Assembly: GCF_947260015.1 (NCBI RefSeq)
Contig: NZ_CAMYOM010000016.1
Location: 1-64,000, forward strand
Origin: an uncultured Eudoraea sp.
Lineage (GTDB): Bacteria > Bacteroidota > Bacteroidia > Flavobacteriales > Flavobacteriaceae
DNA: 64,000 nt
Direction of reading: 5' to 3'
The position numbers and the translations under genes were made by a program. The notes beneath the pieces were generated by a model. That model was not told the origin of the DNA. It saw nothing but the letters and a program-made list of their open reading frames with translations, and did no database searches. Positions 9,418-17,711 of this stretch are shown here, in pieces; the stretch's first letter is position 1; every line of letters starts with the position of its first letter.

Positions 9418-9963
9418 TTATTGGGTGGATTCATTCATATGAATCAGGGCAAAAACCGAATAATTTATGATATCCTGATAATTTGCATCAATGCCCTCGC
9501 TTACCAAAGTTTCTCCTTTGTTATCCTCTATTTGCTTAACCCTCAATAATTTTTGAATTATCAGATCTGTTAATGAACTTACCCGCATATCTCTCCAGGC
9601 TTCCCCATAGTCATGATTCTTATTTTCCATTAACGATTTTGTAATACTAACATGCTTGTCGTATAAGCTAATGGCTTCTGCCGGGGGCAGATCGGGTTCC
9701 TGGGCAATACCTTTTTCCAGCTGTATGAGCGCCATAATAGCATAATTGATAATCCCAATAAATTCAGATTTTTCACCTTCGTCTACTTTACGGACCTCGT
9801 TTTCCTGTAAACTTCTGATGCGCTGGGCCTTAATATAAATTTGATCTGTTAAGGAAGGGAGTCTTAAAATTCGCCAGGCACTTCCGTAATCTTTCATTTT
9901 TTTTGAAAATAAGTCCCTACAAATAGTTATGATGCCATCGTATTGTTCCGAGGTTTGCTGCAT
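9418..9963 (-). CDS. DUF1599 domain protein
   Basis: 181-residue cytoplasmic protein with an internal duplication: SKKMKDYGSAWRILRLPSLT in the first half is echoed by ENKNHDYGEAWRDMRVSSLT in the second, and each half ends in a similar YAIMALIQLE / YSVFALIHMN helix. This two-repeat pattern is that of DUF1599, whose function is not established. It begins the minus-strand series running to clpS, 16 bases before the DoxX gene, and is divergent from folP with only about 40-70 bases between the two starts, so the promoters must be close together or overlapping. Confidence 0.85.
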   Translation of the reverse strand: MQQTSEQYDGIITICRDLFSKKMKDYGSAWRILRLPSLTDQIYIKAQRIRSLQENEVRKVDEGEKSEFIGIINYAIMALIQLEKGIAQEPDLPPAEAISLYDKHVSITKSLMENKNHDYGEAWRDMRVSSLTDLIIQKLLRVKQIEDNKGETLVSEGIDANYQDIINYSVFALIHMNESTQ

Positions 9964-10032
9964 GTAAATTGTTCTAATTTGCGTAAATTTCGCTCAAAAT
10001 AATGGAAACATCAAAGTTCGGACAAAGGCACA

Positions 10033-10842
10033 TTGATTGATTTAAAAAAGCCTAAAGCTATGGGGGTTTTAAATATTACTCCTGACTCTTTTTATGATGG
10101 AGGAAAATATAAGGATGAAGCCTCTATTTTGAAACAAGCAGAAAAATTACTAGACGAAGGAGCTACTTTTGTGGACCTGGGTGCCTATAGTTCAAGGCCG
10201 GGTGCGACTGATGTTTCGGAAAAAGAAGAATTGAAAAGGATTTTGCCCGTTGTAGATCTGTTAATTAGTAATTTTCCCGATATCTATTTGTCTATAGATA
10301 CCTTCAGAAGTGGGGTTGCCCGGCGCTGTCTTGAAAATGGTGCAGCAATGATCAATGATATATCTGCCGGAAATATGGATCCTAACATGATGCAAACCAT
10401 ATCGGACTTTAAAGTGCCATATATAATGATGCACATGAAAGGAAATCCGCAGAACATGTCAAAACAAACTAATTACAGTAAGCTGTTAGAAGATGTCCTC
10501 TATTATTTTTCGGAAAAAGTTGCTCTTGCCAAATCATTTGGTATTAATGACATAATCCTTGATCCTGGTTTTGGGTTTGCCAAGACTCCTTCACAAAGTT
10601 TTTCTTTGTTACATCATCTGAATCTCTTTAAAACTTTTGGACTACCAATTCTTGTTGGTCTAAGCAGAAAGTCCATGATCTATAAGACCTTAGGTATTAA
10701 TCCAAGTCAGGCGCTGAATGGAACCACTGCCCTAAACTCCTTTGCATTATCCAAAGGCGCCAATATTTTAAGGGTGCACGACGTTAAAGAAGCAGTGGAA
10801 TGCATTGAATTAATACAAGCGGTAAACCAAATTGAAGATTAA
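10033..10842 (+). CDS. folP: Dihydropteroate synthase (start or reading frame at the 5' end uncertain)
   Basis: Condenses 6-hydroxymethyl-dihydropterin diphosphate with p-aminobenzoate in folate synthesis. The TIM-barrel motifs are intact: MGVLNITPDSFYDGG, the pABA/pterin loops GAYSSRPGA, LSIDTF, MINDIS, IILDPGFGFAKT and VGLSRKSMI. The open frame begins at a TTG (10033) giving only (M)IDLKKPKAMG, about 12 residues shorter than usual. An ATG at 10002 would supply the usual N-terminal length but is in another frame and stops at TGA after HID. Either translation starts at TTG or an indel, possibly the TTGATTGA duplication at 10033-10040, has shifted the frame. The core enzyme should be functional. 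Confidence 0.9.
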   Translation: MIDLKKPKAMGVLNITPDSFYDGGKYKDEASILKQAEKLLDEGATFVDLGAYSSRPGATDVSEKEELKRILPVVDLLISNFPDIYLSIDTFRSGVARRCLENGAAMINDISAGNMDPNMMQTISDFKVPYIMMHMKGNPQNMSKQTNYSKLLEDVLYYFSEKVALAKSFGINDIILDPGFGFAKTPSQSFSLLHHLNLFKTFGLPILVGLSRKSMIYKTLGINPSQALNGTTALNSFALSKGANILRVHDVKEAVECIELIQAVNQIED

Positions 10843-10887
10843 TTTTTTGTTCATCTATTTTTTCTAATTTTACAAAAACGACAAGGA

Positions 10888-11673
10888 TTGGACTTTTTTA
10901 ACTTTCTGGATTTTAAAATCACGGACATCATAGACATCCTCCTTGTCGCCATACTGCTTTATTACATCTACAAACTGGTACGAGGTACTGTAGCTATTAA
11001 TATTTTTATTGGAATTGTTATTGTATGGGGGTTTTGGAAATTAACCCAATTACTGGATATGAAAATGATCAGTAGTATGGTTGGTGGTTTTATGTCGGTT
11101 GGTTTAATTGCTTTAATTGTTGTTTTTCAACAGGAAATACGAAAATTCCTTCTTATGATTGGTTCCACCAACTTGTCCAACAAACGGAATTTTGTAAAAC
11201 GATTTAAATTTTTAAGACAGGAAGGTATTGCTTCTAATCTGGATGTTGATGCAATTCTCAGAGCTTGCGACAAAATGAGTAAAAGCAGGACGGGTGCCAT
11301 TTTGGTTATAAAGCGAAGTAATTCTCTTGATTTTGTAAAATCTTCCGGAGATCCTATGAATGTGGAAGTTAATCAACCTATCCTGGAAAGTATCTTTTAT
11401 AAGAATAGTCCATTACATGATGGGGCAGCCATTATAGAGAATAATAATATTACGGCTACCAGAGTCATATTACCTTTATCCAATGAGCGTAATATTCCTT
11501 TGCGTTTTGGTTTGAGACACCGGGCGGCTGTTGGAATTACGGAGCGTACAGACGCGCTTGCCCTTGTTCTTAGTGAAGAAACCGGATTGATCTCTTATAT
11601 AAACAATGGCGAATTTGTAGCGTATAAGGACTTATCTGAATTGGCTAACAGGATTAAATTAGATTTACTCTAA
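10888..11673 (+). CDS. cdaA: Diadenylate cyclase CdaA (DisA_N domain)
   Basis: Makes the second messenger c-di-AMP from two ATP. The 261-residue protein has three N-terminal membrane helices (ILLVAILLYYIYKLV, INIFIGIVIVWGFWKLTQLL, MVGGFMSVGLIALIVVF) and then the DAC domain with the catalytic LHDGAAII (DGA motif) and FGLRHRAAVGI (RHR motif). The start is TTG (GAC TTT TTT next), which matches where CdaA proteins normally begin. It follows folP by 45 bases, a common Flavobacteriia pairing; no glmM or cdaR partner is visible here. Confidence 0.95.
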   Translation: MDFFNFLDFKITDIIDILLVAILLYYIYKLVRGTVAINIFIGIVIVWGFWKLTQLLDMKMISSMVGGFMSVGLIALIVVFQQEIRKFLLMIGSTNLSNKRNFVKRFKFLRQEGIASNLDVDAILRACDKMSKSRTGAILVIKRSNSLDFVKSSGDPMNVEVNQPILESIFYKNSPLHDGAAIIENNNITATRVILPLSNERNIPLRFGLRHRAAVGITERTDALALVLSEETGLISYINNGEFVAYKDLSELANRIKLDLL

Positions 11674-11705
11674 ACATGGAGTGCAAAAATTGCCTTCCAT
11701 TCTAA

Positions 11706-11816
11706 AAAAAGATTTTAGCCTTAATTGGGTATTTTGGCTTAATTATGGCTTTCTATGTTATACTTTTTGTAACAGGAACAATCACTTTGGAAGATCTTAA
11801 ACCAGTCAGGAATTAA
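11706..11816 (+). other. Small membrane-type reading frame after cdaA, without a good start
   Basis: Between cdaA and the convergent ABC gene one frame reads KKILALIGYFGLI followed by an ATG at 11745 (MAFYVILFVTGTITLEDLKP) and stops at 11814-11816. An ATG at 11676 is in the same frame but is cut off by a TAA at 11703-11705. The segment therefore looks like a one-helix membrane peptide of 23 residues (from 11745), or the decayed remnant of a longer one. No family is recognised, and it may be chance hydrophobic coding. Confidence 0.25.
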
Positions 11817-11830
11817 GAGGATTTAATTAC

Positions 11831-13597
11831 CTAAGCTGCTTCCTCAGCCATAAACTGGGCCTCATAGAGCTTATTGTAATAGCCTCCTTTTTTGAGTAAC
11901 TCCTTGTGTGTGCCACTCTCAAGAATTTTACCGGCATCCATGACTAGAATTTTATCGGCCTTTTTTACGGTGGCAAGGCGATGAGCAATAATTATAGAAG
12001 TCCTGCCTGTAGTGATTTTTTCGGTAGCTTTTTGGATCAGTTGCTCAGAATAGGTGTCCACGGAGGAAGTAGCTTCATCCAGAACCAATATGCTGGGATT
12101 ACTCACATAGGCCCGTAAAAACGCAATTAGCTGCCGTTGACCGCTGGAAAGCATGGCTCCTCTTTCTTTTACATTGTATTGGTATCCACCGGGTAAACTC
12201 GTGATAAACTCATGAACACCTATTTGTTTTGCAGCTTTCTCAATACTCTCCAAAGAAATCGTTTTATCCCTGAGGGAAATATTGTTGGCTATGGTATCTG
12301 CAAAAAGAAAGACATCCTGCAATACAACTGCTATGTTCCTGCGCAGGGAAGCCAATTTGTAGTTGGTAATATTGATCCCATCTACCAGGATTTCACCTGA
12401 ATTAATCTCATAAAAACGATTTAAAAGATTTATAATAGTTGATTTCCCAGCGCCCGTTGCTCCCACTATTGCCACGGTCTGGCCAACTTTTACATCAAAG
12501 GAGATCCCATGCAATATTTCCTCATCTTTAAGGTAGCCGAAACGAACACCTGAAAATTTTATATTTCCGAGTACGTGATCTTTTTCCACAGTCCCAATAT
12601 CCTCAATATGACTATCTGTATCCAAAATTTTAAAAACCCTGTTTGCTGCCACCATCCCCATTTGAAGCGTATTAAATTTATCAGCTATCTGTCTGAGTGG
12701 CTGAAACAACATGCCTGACAACAGAATAAAGGCAAAAATTGTCCCGTATTCGTCCACTTCAATATTAGTTACATTCTGCAGACCTCCGTACCAAACTATT
12801 AATCCAATAGTGATAGATGAAACGATATCGGCTATAGGGAAGAAGAAAGAATTGTACCAAACCGTTTTAAGCCAGGCATTCATATGCTTTTTATTTATTT
12901 CCCGAAACTTTTCACTTTCTATTTTTTCTCTTGTAAACAGCTGCACGATCTTCATTCCTGTTATACGTTCCTGAACAAAGGAATTCAGGTTGGAAACTTC
13001 AGCCCTTACATCTATAAAAGCTTTCTTCATTGCCCGTTGGAATATTCGGGTAGCATATAAAATTACAGGTAGAACCGCCATCACGATAAGTGCCAATTTC
13101 CAATTAATTATCAACATGACTACGCCCACAACGATCATTTTAAGAAGATCGGATACGATAACAAAAAATCCCTGACTAAAAATCTCGCCTATACGCTGCA
13201 AATCAGATACAGTGCGGGTAACGAGCAAACCGATTGAAGAATCATCGAAATACTTCATTTTAAACCCTATCATTTTTTTGAAAAGGTTGATCCGGATATC
13301 TCTGATTACCGATTCTCCCAACCAATTGGCATAATAACTAAAACACAACTGGCTGATCACCTGCCCCAAAAGTACTCCTGCCATTGCGAGGATAAGAAAT
13401 AAAAGTCTTTGAGAATCACCTTGTCTTACGGCACCATCAATTATTTCGCCGACTATAAGTGGAGTTAAAACTGCAAAACCCGAAATAAAAATGGCAGCCA
13501 GGGCCACTCCATAAAATGTAAGTTTATAGGGTTTAGTATAAGCTAAAACTCGTTTGAAGAGTCTAAAATCAAATGCTTTTCCGGTGTCTTTATCCAT
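11831..13597 (-). CDS. ABC exporter, fused permease-ATPase (MsbA/MdlB type)
   Basis: Half-transporter that works as a homo- or heterodimer in the inner membrane; substrate unknown (lipid, drug or peptide). The 588-residue protein has a six-helix exporter domain (first 320 residues, e.g. LTFYGVALAAIFISGFAVL) and a nucleotide-binding domain with Walker A VGATGAGKST, a Q-loop (NIAVVLQDVFLF), signature LSSGQRQLIAF, Walker B SILVLDEATSSVD and switch His in IIIAHRLATV. It overlaps the 3' end of truA by eight bases, so the two are probably translated from one message. Family members of this kind are sometimes annotated as MsbA, but lipid A export is not shown here. Confidence 0.93.
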   Translation of the reverse strand: MDKDTGKAFDFRLFKRVLAYTKPYKLTFYGVALAAIFISGFAVLTPLIVGEIIDGAVRQGDSQRLLFLILAMAGVLLGQVISQLCFSYYANWLGESVIRDIRINLFKKMIGFKMKYFDDSSIGLLVTRTVSDLQRIGEIFSQGFFVIVSDLLKMIVVGVVMLIINWKLALIVMAVLPVILYATRIFQRAMKKAFIDVRAEVSNLNSFVQERITGMKIVQLFTREKIESEKFREINKKHMNAWLKTVWYNSFFFPIADIVSSITIGLIVWYGGLQNVTNIEVDEYGTIFAFILLSGMLFQPLRQIADKFNTLQMGMVAANRVFKILDTDSHIEDIGTVEKDHVLGNIKFSGVRFGYLKDEEILHGISFDVKVGQTVAIVGATGAGKSTIINLLNRFYEINSGEILVDGINITNYKLASLRRNIAVVLQDVFLFADTIANNISLRDKTISLESIEKAAKQIGVHEFITSLPGGYQYNVKERGAMLSSGQRQLIAFLRAYVSNPSILVLDEATSSVDTYSEQLIQKATEKITTGRTSIIIAHRLATVKKADKILVMDAGKILESGTHKELLKKGGYYNKLYEAQFMAEEAA

Positions 13598-14342
13598 TAA
13601 ATTCCAGAATGGTTGAAGGGTATAAAACTTTGGTCAAATATAAGCCTTTTGCCGGGACGGAAGCACCGGCAGCACTTCTATCCTTACTTTTTATAATAGT
13701 CTTAACATCTTCAGAAGAACTTTTTCCAAGACCGACATCCAGTAAGGTTCCCACTATAGCGCGCACCATATTCCTCAGAAAACGGTCTGCTGTAATTGTA
13801 AAAACAAGCTTGTCTCCAATTAAACTCCAGGTCGCAGATTTAATTTTGCACAGATTAGTTTTAACATCCGTATTTGATTTAGAAAAGCATTCAAAGTCAT
13901 GATGTTCCAACAAAATGCCGGCTGCTTTATTCATTGCAGGAATATCCAATCTGTGTTTTATAAAATGTGCAGTATCCTTATAAAATGGGTTCTTTTCAAG
14001 CGCTATCCAATATTCATAGGTGCGTTCCACGGCATCAAAACGAGCATGTGCATCCTCCGGGACCACATTAATCTTTTGGATAGCAATATCCTCCGGCAAA
14101 AAGCCATTTAACCTATAAGTAAGGTCTGTTAAACTATTGATTTCATGAAAATCAAAATGCGCATACATCTTTTTTGCATGGACTCCGGCATCTGTTCTGC
14201 CAGCACCAACAAGGCTTATAGGCGATTTTAGTAGTGTACTTAATGATTCTTCCATTAACTGTTGGACAGTAGAAGCGTTTGGCTGTCGCTGCCATCCGTG
14301 GTAGGCCTGTCCGAAGTATGAAAAAGCGACAAAATATCTCAA
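13590..14342 (-). CDS. truA: tRNA pseudouridine(38-40) synthase TruA
   Basis: Converts uridines 38-40 of the anticodon stem-loop of many tRNAs to pseudouridine. The 250-residue protein starts MRYFVAFSYFGQAYHGWQRQ, typical of TruA, and has the catalytic Asp in GAGRTDAGVHA, then RTYEYWI and RNMVRAIVGTLLDVGLG near the C-terminus. Length is normal. A TATCTTTG-type -7 box lies about 26 bases upstream. The gene overlaps the start of the ABC exporter by eight bases. Confidence 0.96.
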   Translation of the reverse strand: MRYFVAFSYFGQAYHGWQRQPNASTVQQLMEESLSTLLKSPISLVGAGRTDAGVHAKKMYAHFDFHEINSLTDLTYRLNGFLPEDIAIQKINVVPEDAHARFDAVERTYEYWIALEKNPFYKDTAHFIKHRLDIPAMNKAAGILLEHHDFECFSKSNTDVKTNLCKIKSATWSLIGDKLVFTITADRFLRNMVRAIVGTLLDVGLGKSSSEDVKTIIKSKDRSAAGASVPAKGLYLTKVLYPSTILEFNG

Positions 14343-14367
14343 GCTATTATTCTATTTTTGTGAAAGG

Positions 14368-14375
14368 CAAAGATA
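14368..14375 (-). promoter_or_regulatory. Likely -7 promoter box of truA
   Basis: Read on the minus strand the sequence is TATCTTTG, a perfect match to the Bacteroidota -7 consensus TAnnTTTG, 26 bases before the truA ATG. No clear -33 TTG was found at the right spacing. Confidence 0.45.
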
Positions 14376-14494
14376 ACGAAGTTAGCCGTTAGAAATAAAG
14401 ACCTTCTGGTTTGTATAAATCTGAATACTATTTTTGTACAGCTGCAACGGACCTATTAGACATTTGTGTGCTATAATAAATTCTCACTGATATA

Positions 14495-14995
14495 ATGACC
14501 CACATCTTACTTCTATCCGATACCCATGGTTATATAGATGATACTATCCTCAAGTATGCCAAACAGGCCGATGAAATATGGCATGCGGGAGATATTGGTT
14601 CTTTTGATGTTACCGATGCTCTGGCTGCATTAAAACCGATTCGCGCTGTATATGGCAATATTGATAACCATAAATTACAAAAGGAATTTCCGTTAGACAA
14701 CCGTTTTAAATGTGAGAATGTAGCCATTTGGATGACCCACATTGGAGGCTATCCCAATAGATATGATAAGAGAATCAGGGAAGAAATCAAAATGAATCCG
14801 CCTAAACTATTTATTTCAGGGCATTCCCATATTCTTAAGGTAATGTGGGACAAAAAACTAAACTTGTTGCATATGAATCCCGGTAGTTGTGGAAAGAACG
14901 GTTTTCATCAAATCAGGACAATGCTCCGGTTTGATATAGACGGGGAAGAAATAAAAAACCTGGAGGTTATAGAATTGGGAAAGCGCCAGGGATAG
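14495..14995 (+). CDS. YfcE-like metallophosphoesterase
   Basis: Small calcineurin-like phosphodiesterase, probably with two metal ions. All metal-binding blocks are readable in the 166 residues: LLLSDTHG at the start, IWHAGDIGS, AVYGNIDNH, a His in WMTHIGGYP, LFISGHSHIL and MNPGSCGKNG. The natural substrate of such YfcE/MJ0936-type enzymes is usually unknown. The gene is divergent from truA and convergent with DUF4293; a structured repeat-like element starts at its last codons and a strong terminator follows at 15137. Confidence 0.92.
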   Translation: MTHILLLSDTHGYIDDTILKYAKQADEIWHAGDIGSFDVTDALAALKPIRAVYGNIDNHKLQKEFPLDNRFKCENVAIWMTHIGGYPNRYDKRIREEIKMNPPKLFISGHSHILKVMWDKKLNLLHMNPGSCGKNGFHQIRTMLRFDIDGEEIKNLEVIELGKRQG

Positions 14996-15120
14996 CAGCG
15001 GCATCCTTTTTTGCTATTATCCTGAGCACAGTTGAAAGAAAAGCAAAAAAGATATAGCGAATAGCCCGGTCCTCCGGAGCCCGAATTTAATGAGGGCGCA
15101 GGAGGAAGCGCCAAAAAACG
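14985..15120 (+). ncRNA. Structured intergenic element after the phosphoesterase gene (candidate RNA motif)
   Basis: The stretch after the phosphoesterase contains no gene but strong pairing. CTTTTTTGCT (15006-15015) pairs perfectly with AGCAAAAAAG (about 15043-15052), closing a large hairpin whose flanks read GGGATAGCAGCGGCATC on the left and ATATAGCGAATAGCCCGG on the right; a second GC-rich part (CCGGTCCTCCGGAGCCC, then GGGCGCAGGAGGAAGCGCC) follows. I remember similar GGATAG-A-GCGGCATCC ... ATATAGCG-ATAGC blocks from intergenic regions of many Flavobacteriaceae, so this is probably a dispersed conserved element; whether it equals a named motif such as Flavo-1 I cannot check. The left edge overlaps the end of the coding sequence. 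Confidence 0.45.
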
Positions 15121-15136
15121 TTTATTTATAACGTAA

Positions 15137-15170
15137 AACCCTGAAGTAGAGATAAACTTACTTCAGGGTT
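15137..15170. terminator. Bidirectional intrinsic terminator
   Basis: A perfect 12-base stem, AACCCTGAAGTA (15137-15148) with TACTTCAGGGTT (15159-15170), and a 10-base loop. It lies between the convergent phosphoesterase and DUF4293 genes and can serve both. Confidence 0.7.
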
Positions 15171-15198
15171 ACGCACTAATACTACTAAGATGTTAGGT

Positions 15199-15609
15199 TT
15201 AACGCAAGCGATCAACAGATTTTACAAGATCTTCATCCTTTTTTATGGCCCTGTTGGCCAGAACTAAAAAAACGATAGAAAATACAGGAATGAGCATCCC
15301 AATACCCTTCTCTGAGACCGAGGTCTCTCCGGATAAGTTTAGCGATCGGTAAACGAAAAATCCCAGTAAAAAAAGATTTAATATTATATTCAACCTGTTA
15401 AAAACAAATTGATTTTTTCGATTCTTAAATATAAAAATAGTGATAAGCGCCAGGACGGAAGAAGCTGCAAAAATAACCGCAACCCAAGTAATATCCATCG
15501 CAAAAACGGTATCTCCTTCAATTCCAGTCCAAAGGCTTAAATAAAAAGGTAATACTCCGGTAAAGAGAGCCACCAAAACTAAATAAACGGTTTGTATGCG
15601 TTGAATCAT
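15199..15609 (-). CDS. DUF4293 family membrane protein
   Basis: 136-residue inner-membrane protein with four predicted helices: TVYLVLVALFTGVLPFYLSL, VAVIFAASSVLALITIFIF, ILNLFLLGFFVYRSL and IGMLIPVFSIVFLVLANRAI, with a basic cytoplasmic tail. The opening MIQRIQTVYL is characteristic of DUF4293, a family known from Bacteroidota and commonly found next to rho, as here (divergent). Function is not known. Confidence 0.85.
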   Translation of the reverse strand: MIQRIQTVYLVLVALFTGVLPFYLSLWTGIEGDTVFAMDITWVAVIFAASSVLALITIFIFKNRKNQFVFNRLNIILNLFLLGFFVYRSLNLSGETSVSEKGIGMLIPVFSIVFLVLANRAIKKDEDLVKSVDRLR

Positions 15610-15939
15610 AGTTTATCTGAAAACAGAAGTGCAAAAGTACATGTCTTTTAAAACAATCCCATAAAATTTAATATAAAAAATAGCACTTCCGTAATGTAAG
15701 TTCGTGGTATCAGCAATGACTAAGCGGGTTAGAACCAATCTATTTGCGCAAATCATATGTCGATACGAAAAGGGTAAGAAATAAATTAATAAGTAATAAG
15801 AGATGATTTGTTTAAAATAATTTGTAATATTGTGTCGTTATACATAATAACACTTACCTATTGGGGTCTCAATCCCATGTAATACCCAAAAAAAGTAATA
15901 TACTCCAATTTTTATATACTATAATTTATTTTATACTCA
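15610..15939. promoter_or_regulatory. 330-base intergenic region; probable long rho leader
   Basis: No coding frame is convincing in this gap. It contains the divergent promoters of DUF4293 and rho. The rho side is AT-rich with runs of A and T and a candidate box TAATATTG near 15825; no clear intrinsic terminator is visible. Long untranslated leaders in front of rho are known from other bacteria, where Rho terminates its own transcription; that this leader works the same way is inference. Confidence 0.3.
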
Positions 15940-17529
15940 ATGTTTGAGATTTCAGATTTAAAAGCAAAAAAGCTGCCTGAGCTTCAGGATATAGCCAAAA
16001 ATTTAAGCGTCCCCAAATACAAGACCTTAAAAAAACTGGATTTGGTTTACCAAATTCTTGATCTACAGGCCAGTAATCCCAAAGCCGTGCAAGCAACAAC
16101 AGTGGCAACGGTGGTAAAGGAAAAAGCACCGGAAAAACCACGCAGACCACTTGTTCCTAAGGAAAGTTTTAAGACTGCTCCTCAGAAAAACCGCACTTCT
16201 ATAGAGAAGGTGGCTAAACAAGAACCAAAAAAAGAAGGTTCACAACAAAAAAGCCCTTCATATCAGGGCAATAAAGAACAACCTAAAAATAACCCTCAAC
16301 ACAATAAGGGCCAGCATAGCAAAAAGATTCAGCATCATAAGAACGGGCAGGATAGCAAGACTAGTAATTTTGATAAGGACCTGAAAAATAAATACAAGCA
16401 ACCTGAATACGAATTTGACAGTATTATTGAAAGCGAAGGCGTTCTTGATATTATGCAGGATGGTTATGGATTTCTAAGATCTTCAGATTACAATTACCTT
16501 TCTTCTCCTGATGATATTTATGTATCCCAATCGCAAATAAGGCTATTTGGTCTCAAAACCGGCGATACTGTTCTGGGTAATGTACGTCCACCTAAAGAAG
16601 GAGAAAAATATTTCCCCTTAATTAAGGTGAATAAAATAAATGGAATGGACCCTCAGGTAGTAAGAGACAGAGTTTCTTTTGAACACCTGACTCCTTTGTT
16701 CCCACAAGAAAAATTTAATTTGGCAGAACGCCAAAGTAACCTGTCTACTAGAATAATTGACTTGTTTTCCCCTATTGGCAAAGGACAACGTGGAATGATC
16801 GTTTCCCAGCCAAAAACAGGGAAAACTATGCTTTTGAAAGATATCGCAAATGCCATTGCAGCCAATCATCCTGAAGTATATCAGATTGTTCTTCTGATAG
16901 ATGAACGTCCGGAAGAAGTAACGGATATGCAGCGTAATGTAAGTGGTGAAGTGGTTGCCTCCACTTTTGACAAGGAAGCTACTGAACATGTTCGTGTGGC
17001 TAACATAGTACTGGAAAAGGCAAAAAGACTGGTAGAATGCGGGCATGATGTGGTTATACTATTAGATTCCATTACACGTCTTGCAAGAGCTTACAATACA
17101 GTTCAACCTCCTTCCGGTAAAGTGCTTAGTGGTGGTGTGGATGCGAATGCTCTGCATAAACCCAAACGCTTTTTTGGAGCAGCACGTAATATTGAAAACG
17201 GTGGTTCTTTATCTATAATTGCTACGGCACTTACGGAAACCGGATCTAAGATGGATGAGGTTATTTTTGAAGAATTCAAAGGTACCGGTAATATGGAATT
17301 ACAATTAGACAGACGAATAAGTAACCGTAGAATATTCCCTGCCATAGACCTTATATCTTCTTCAACAAGAAGAGATGATCTTCTATTGGATGAAAATACA
17401 ATTAAACGTATGTGGATAATGCGCAAGTATCTTGCAGATATGAATCCGGTTGAGGCCATGGAATTTATGGAACAGCGAATAAAACAGACAAAAAATAATG
17501 AGGAGTTTTTATTGACCATGAGTCAGTAA
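15940..17529 (+). CDS. rho: Transcription termination factor Rho with long disordered insert
   Basis: Hexameric RNA-dependent ATPase that ends transcription. The 529 residues comprise an N-terminal Rho_N helix bundle ([20 protein letters not shown]), a Lys/Gln/Asn/Pro-rich low-complexity stretch (about residues 50-155), the RNA-binding cold-shock-like domain ([20 protein letters not shown]), and the RecA-like motor: Walker [22 protein letters not shown], the Walker B-like [16 protein letters not shown] and [12 protein letters not shown]. About 110 residues longer than the roughly 420 of the E. coli protein, all in the disordered insert; this is frequent in Bacteroidota. Followed by its own strong intrinsic terminator. 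Confidence 0.97.
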   Translation: MFEISDLKAKKLPELQDIAKNLSVPKYKTLKKLDLVYQILDLQASNPKAVQATTVATVVKEKAPEKPRRPLVPKESFKTAPQKNRTSIEKVAKQEPKKEGSQQKSPSYQGNKEQPKNNPQHNKGQHSKKIQHHKNGQDSKTSNFDKDLKNKYKQPEYEFDSIIESEGVLDIMQDGYGFLRSSDYNYLSSPDDIYVSQSQIRLFGLKTGDTVLGNVRPPKEGEKYFPLIKVNKINGMDPQVVRDRVSFEHLTPLFPQEKFNLAERQSNLSTRIIDLFSPIGKGQRGMIVSQPKTGKTMLLKDIANAIAANHPEVYQIVLLIDERPEEVTDMQRNVSGEVVASTFDKEATEHVRVANIVLEKAKRLVECGHDVVILLDSITRLARAYNTVQPPSGKVLSGGVDANALHKPKRFFGAARNIENGGSLSIIATALTETGSKMDEVIFEEFKGTGNMELQLDRRISNRRIFPAIDLISSSTRRDDLLLDENTIKRMWIMRKYLADMNPVEAMEFMEQRIKQTKNNEEFLLTMSQ

Positions 17530-17550
17530 AAATTATCCCTCACTTAAGAA

Positions 17551-17586
17551 AATCCCAATGATAAGTAATCATTGGGATTTTTTTAT
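17551..17586 (+). terminator. Intrinsic terminator of rho
   Basis: A 12-base stem AATCCCAATGAT / ATCATTGGGATT with a five-base loop followed directly by a run of seven or more T, 22 bases after the rho stop. Confidence 0.85.
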
Positions 17587-17711
17587 TTATGATAAGTAGT
17601 ACATCGATTTCATAAGGTTAATTTGATGTTTTATTAGAATATGTACTACATTTAGAGGTAGAAAAGTAGTTCCCTAAAAGTCTAATTTACATATCCATAA
17701 AACTTAGAAGC

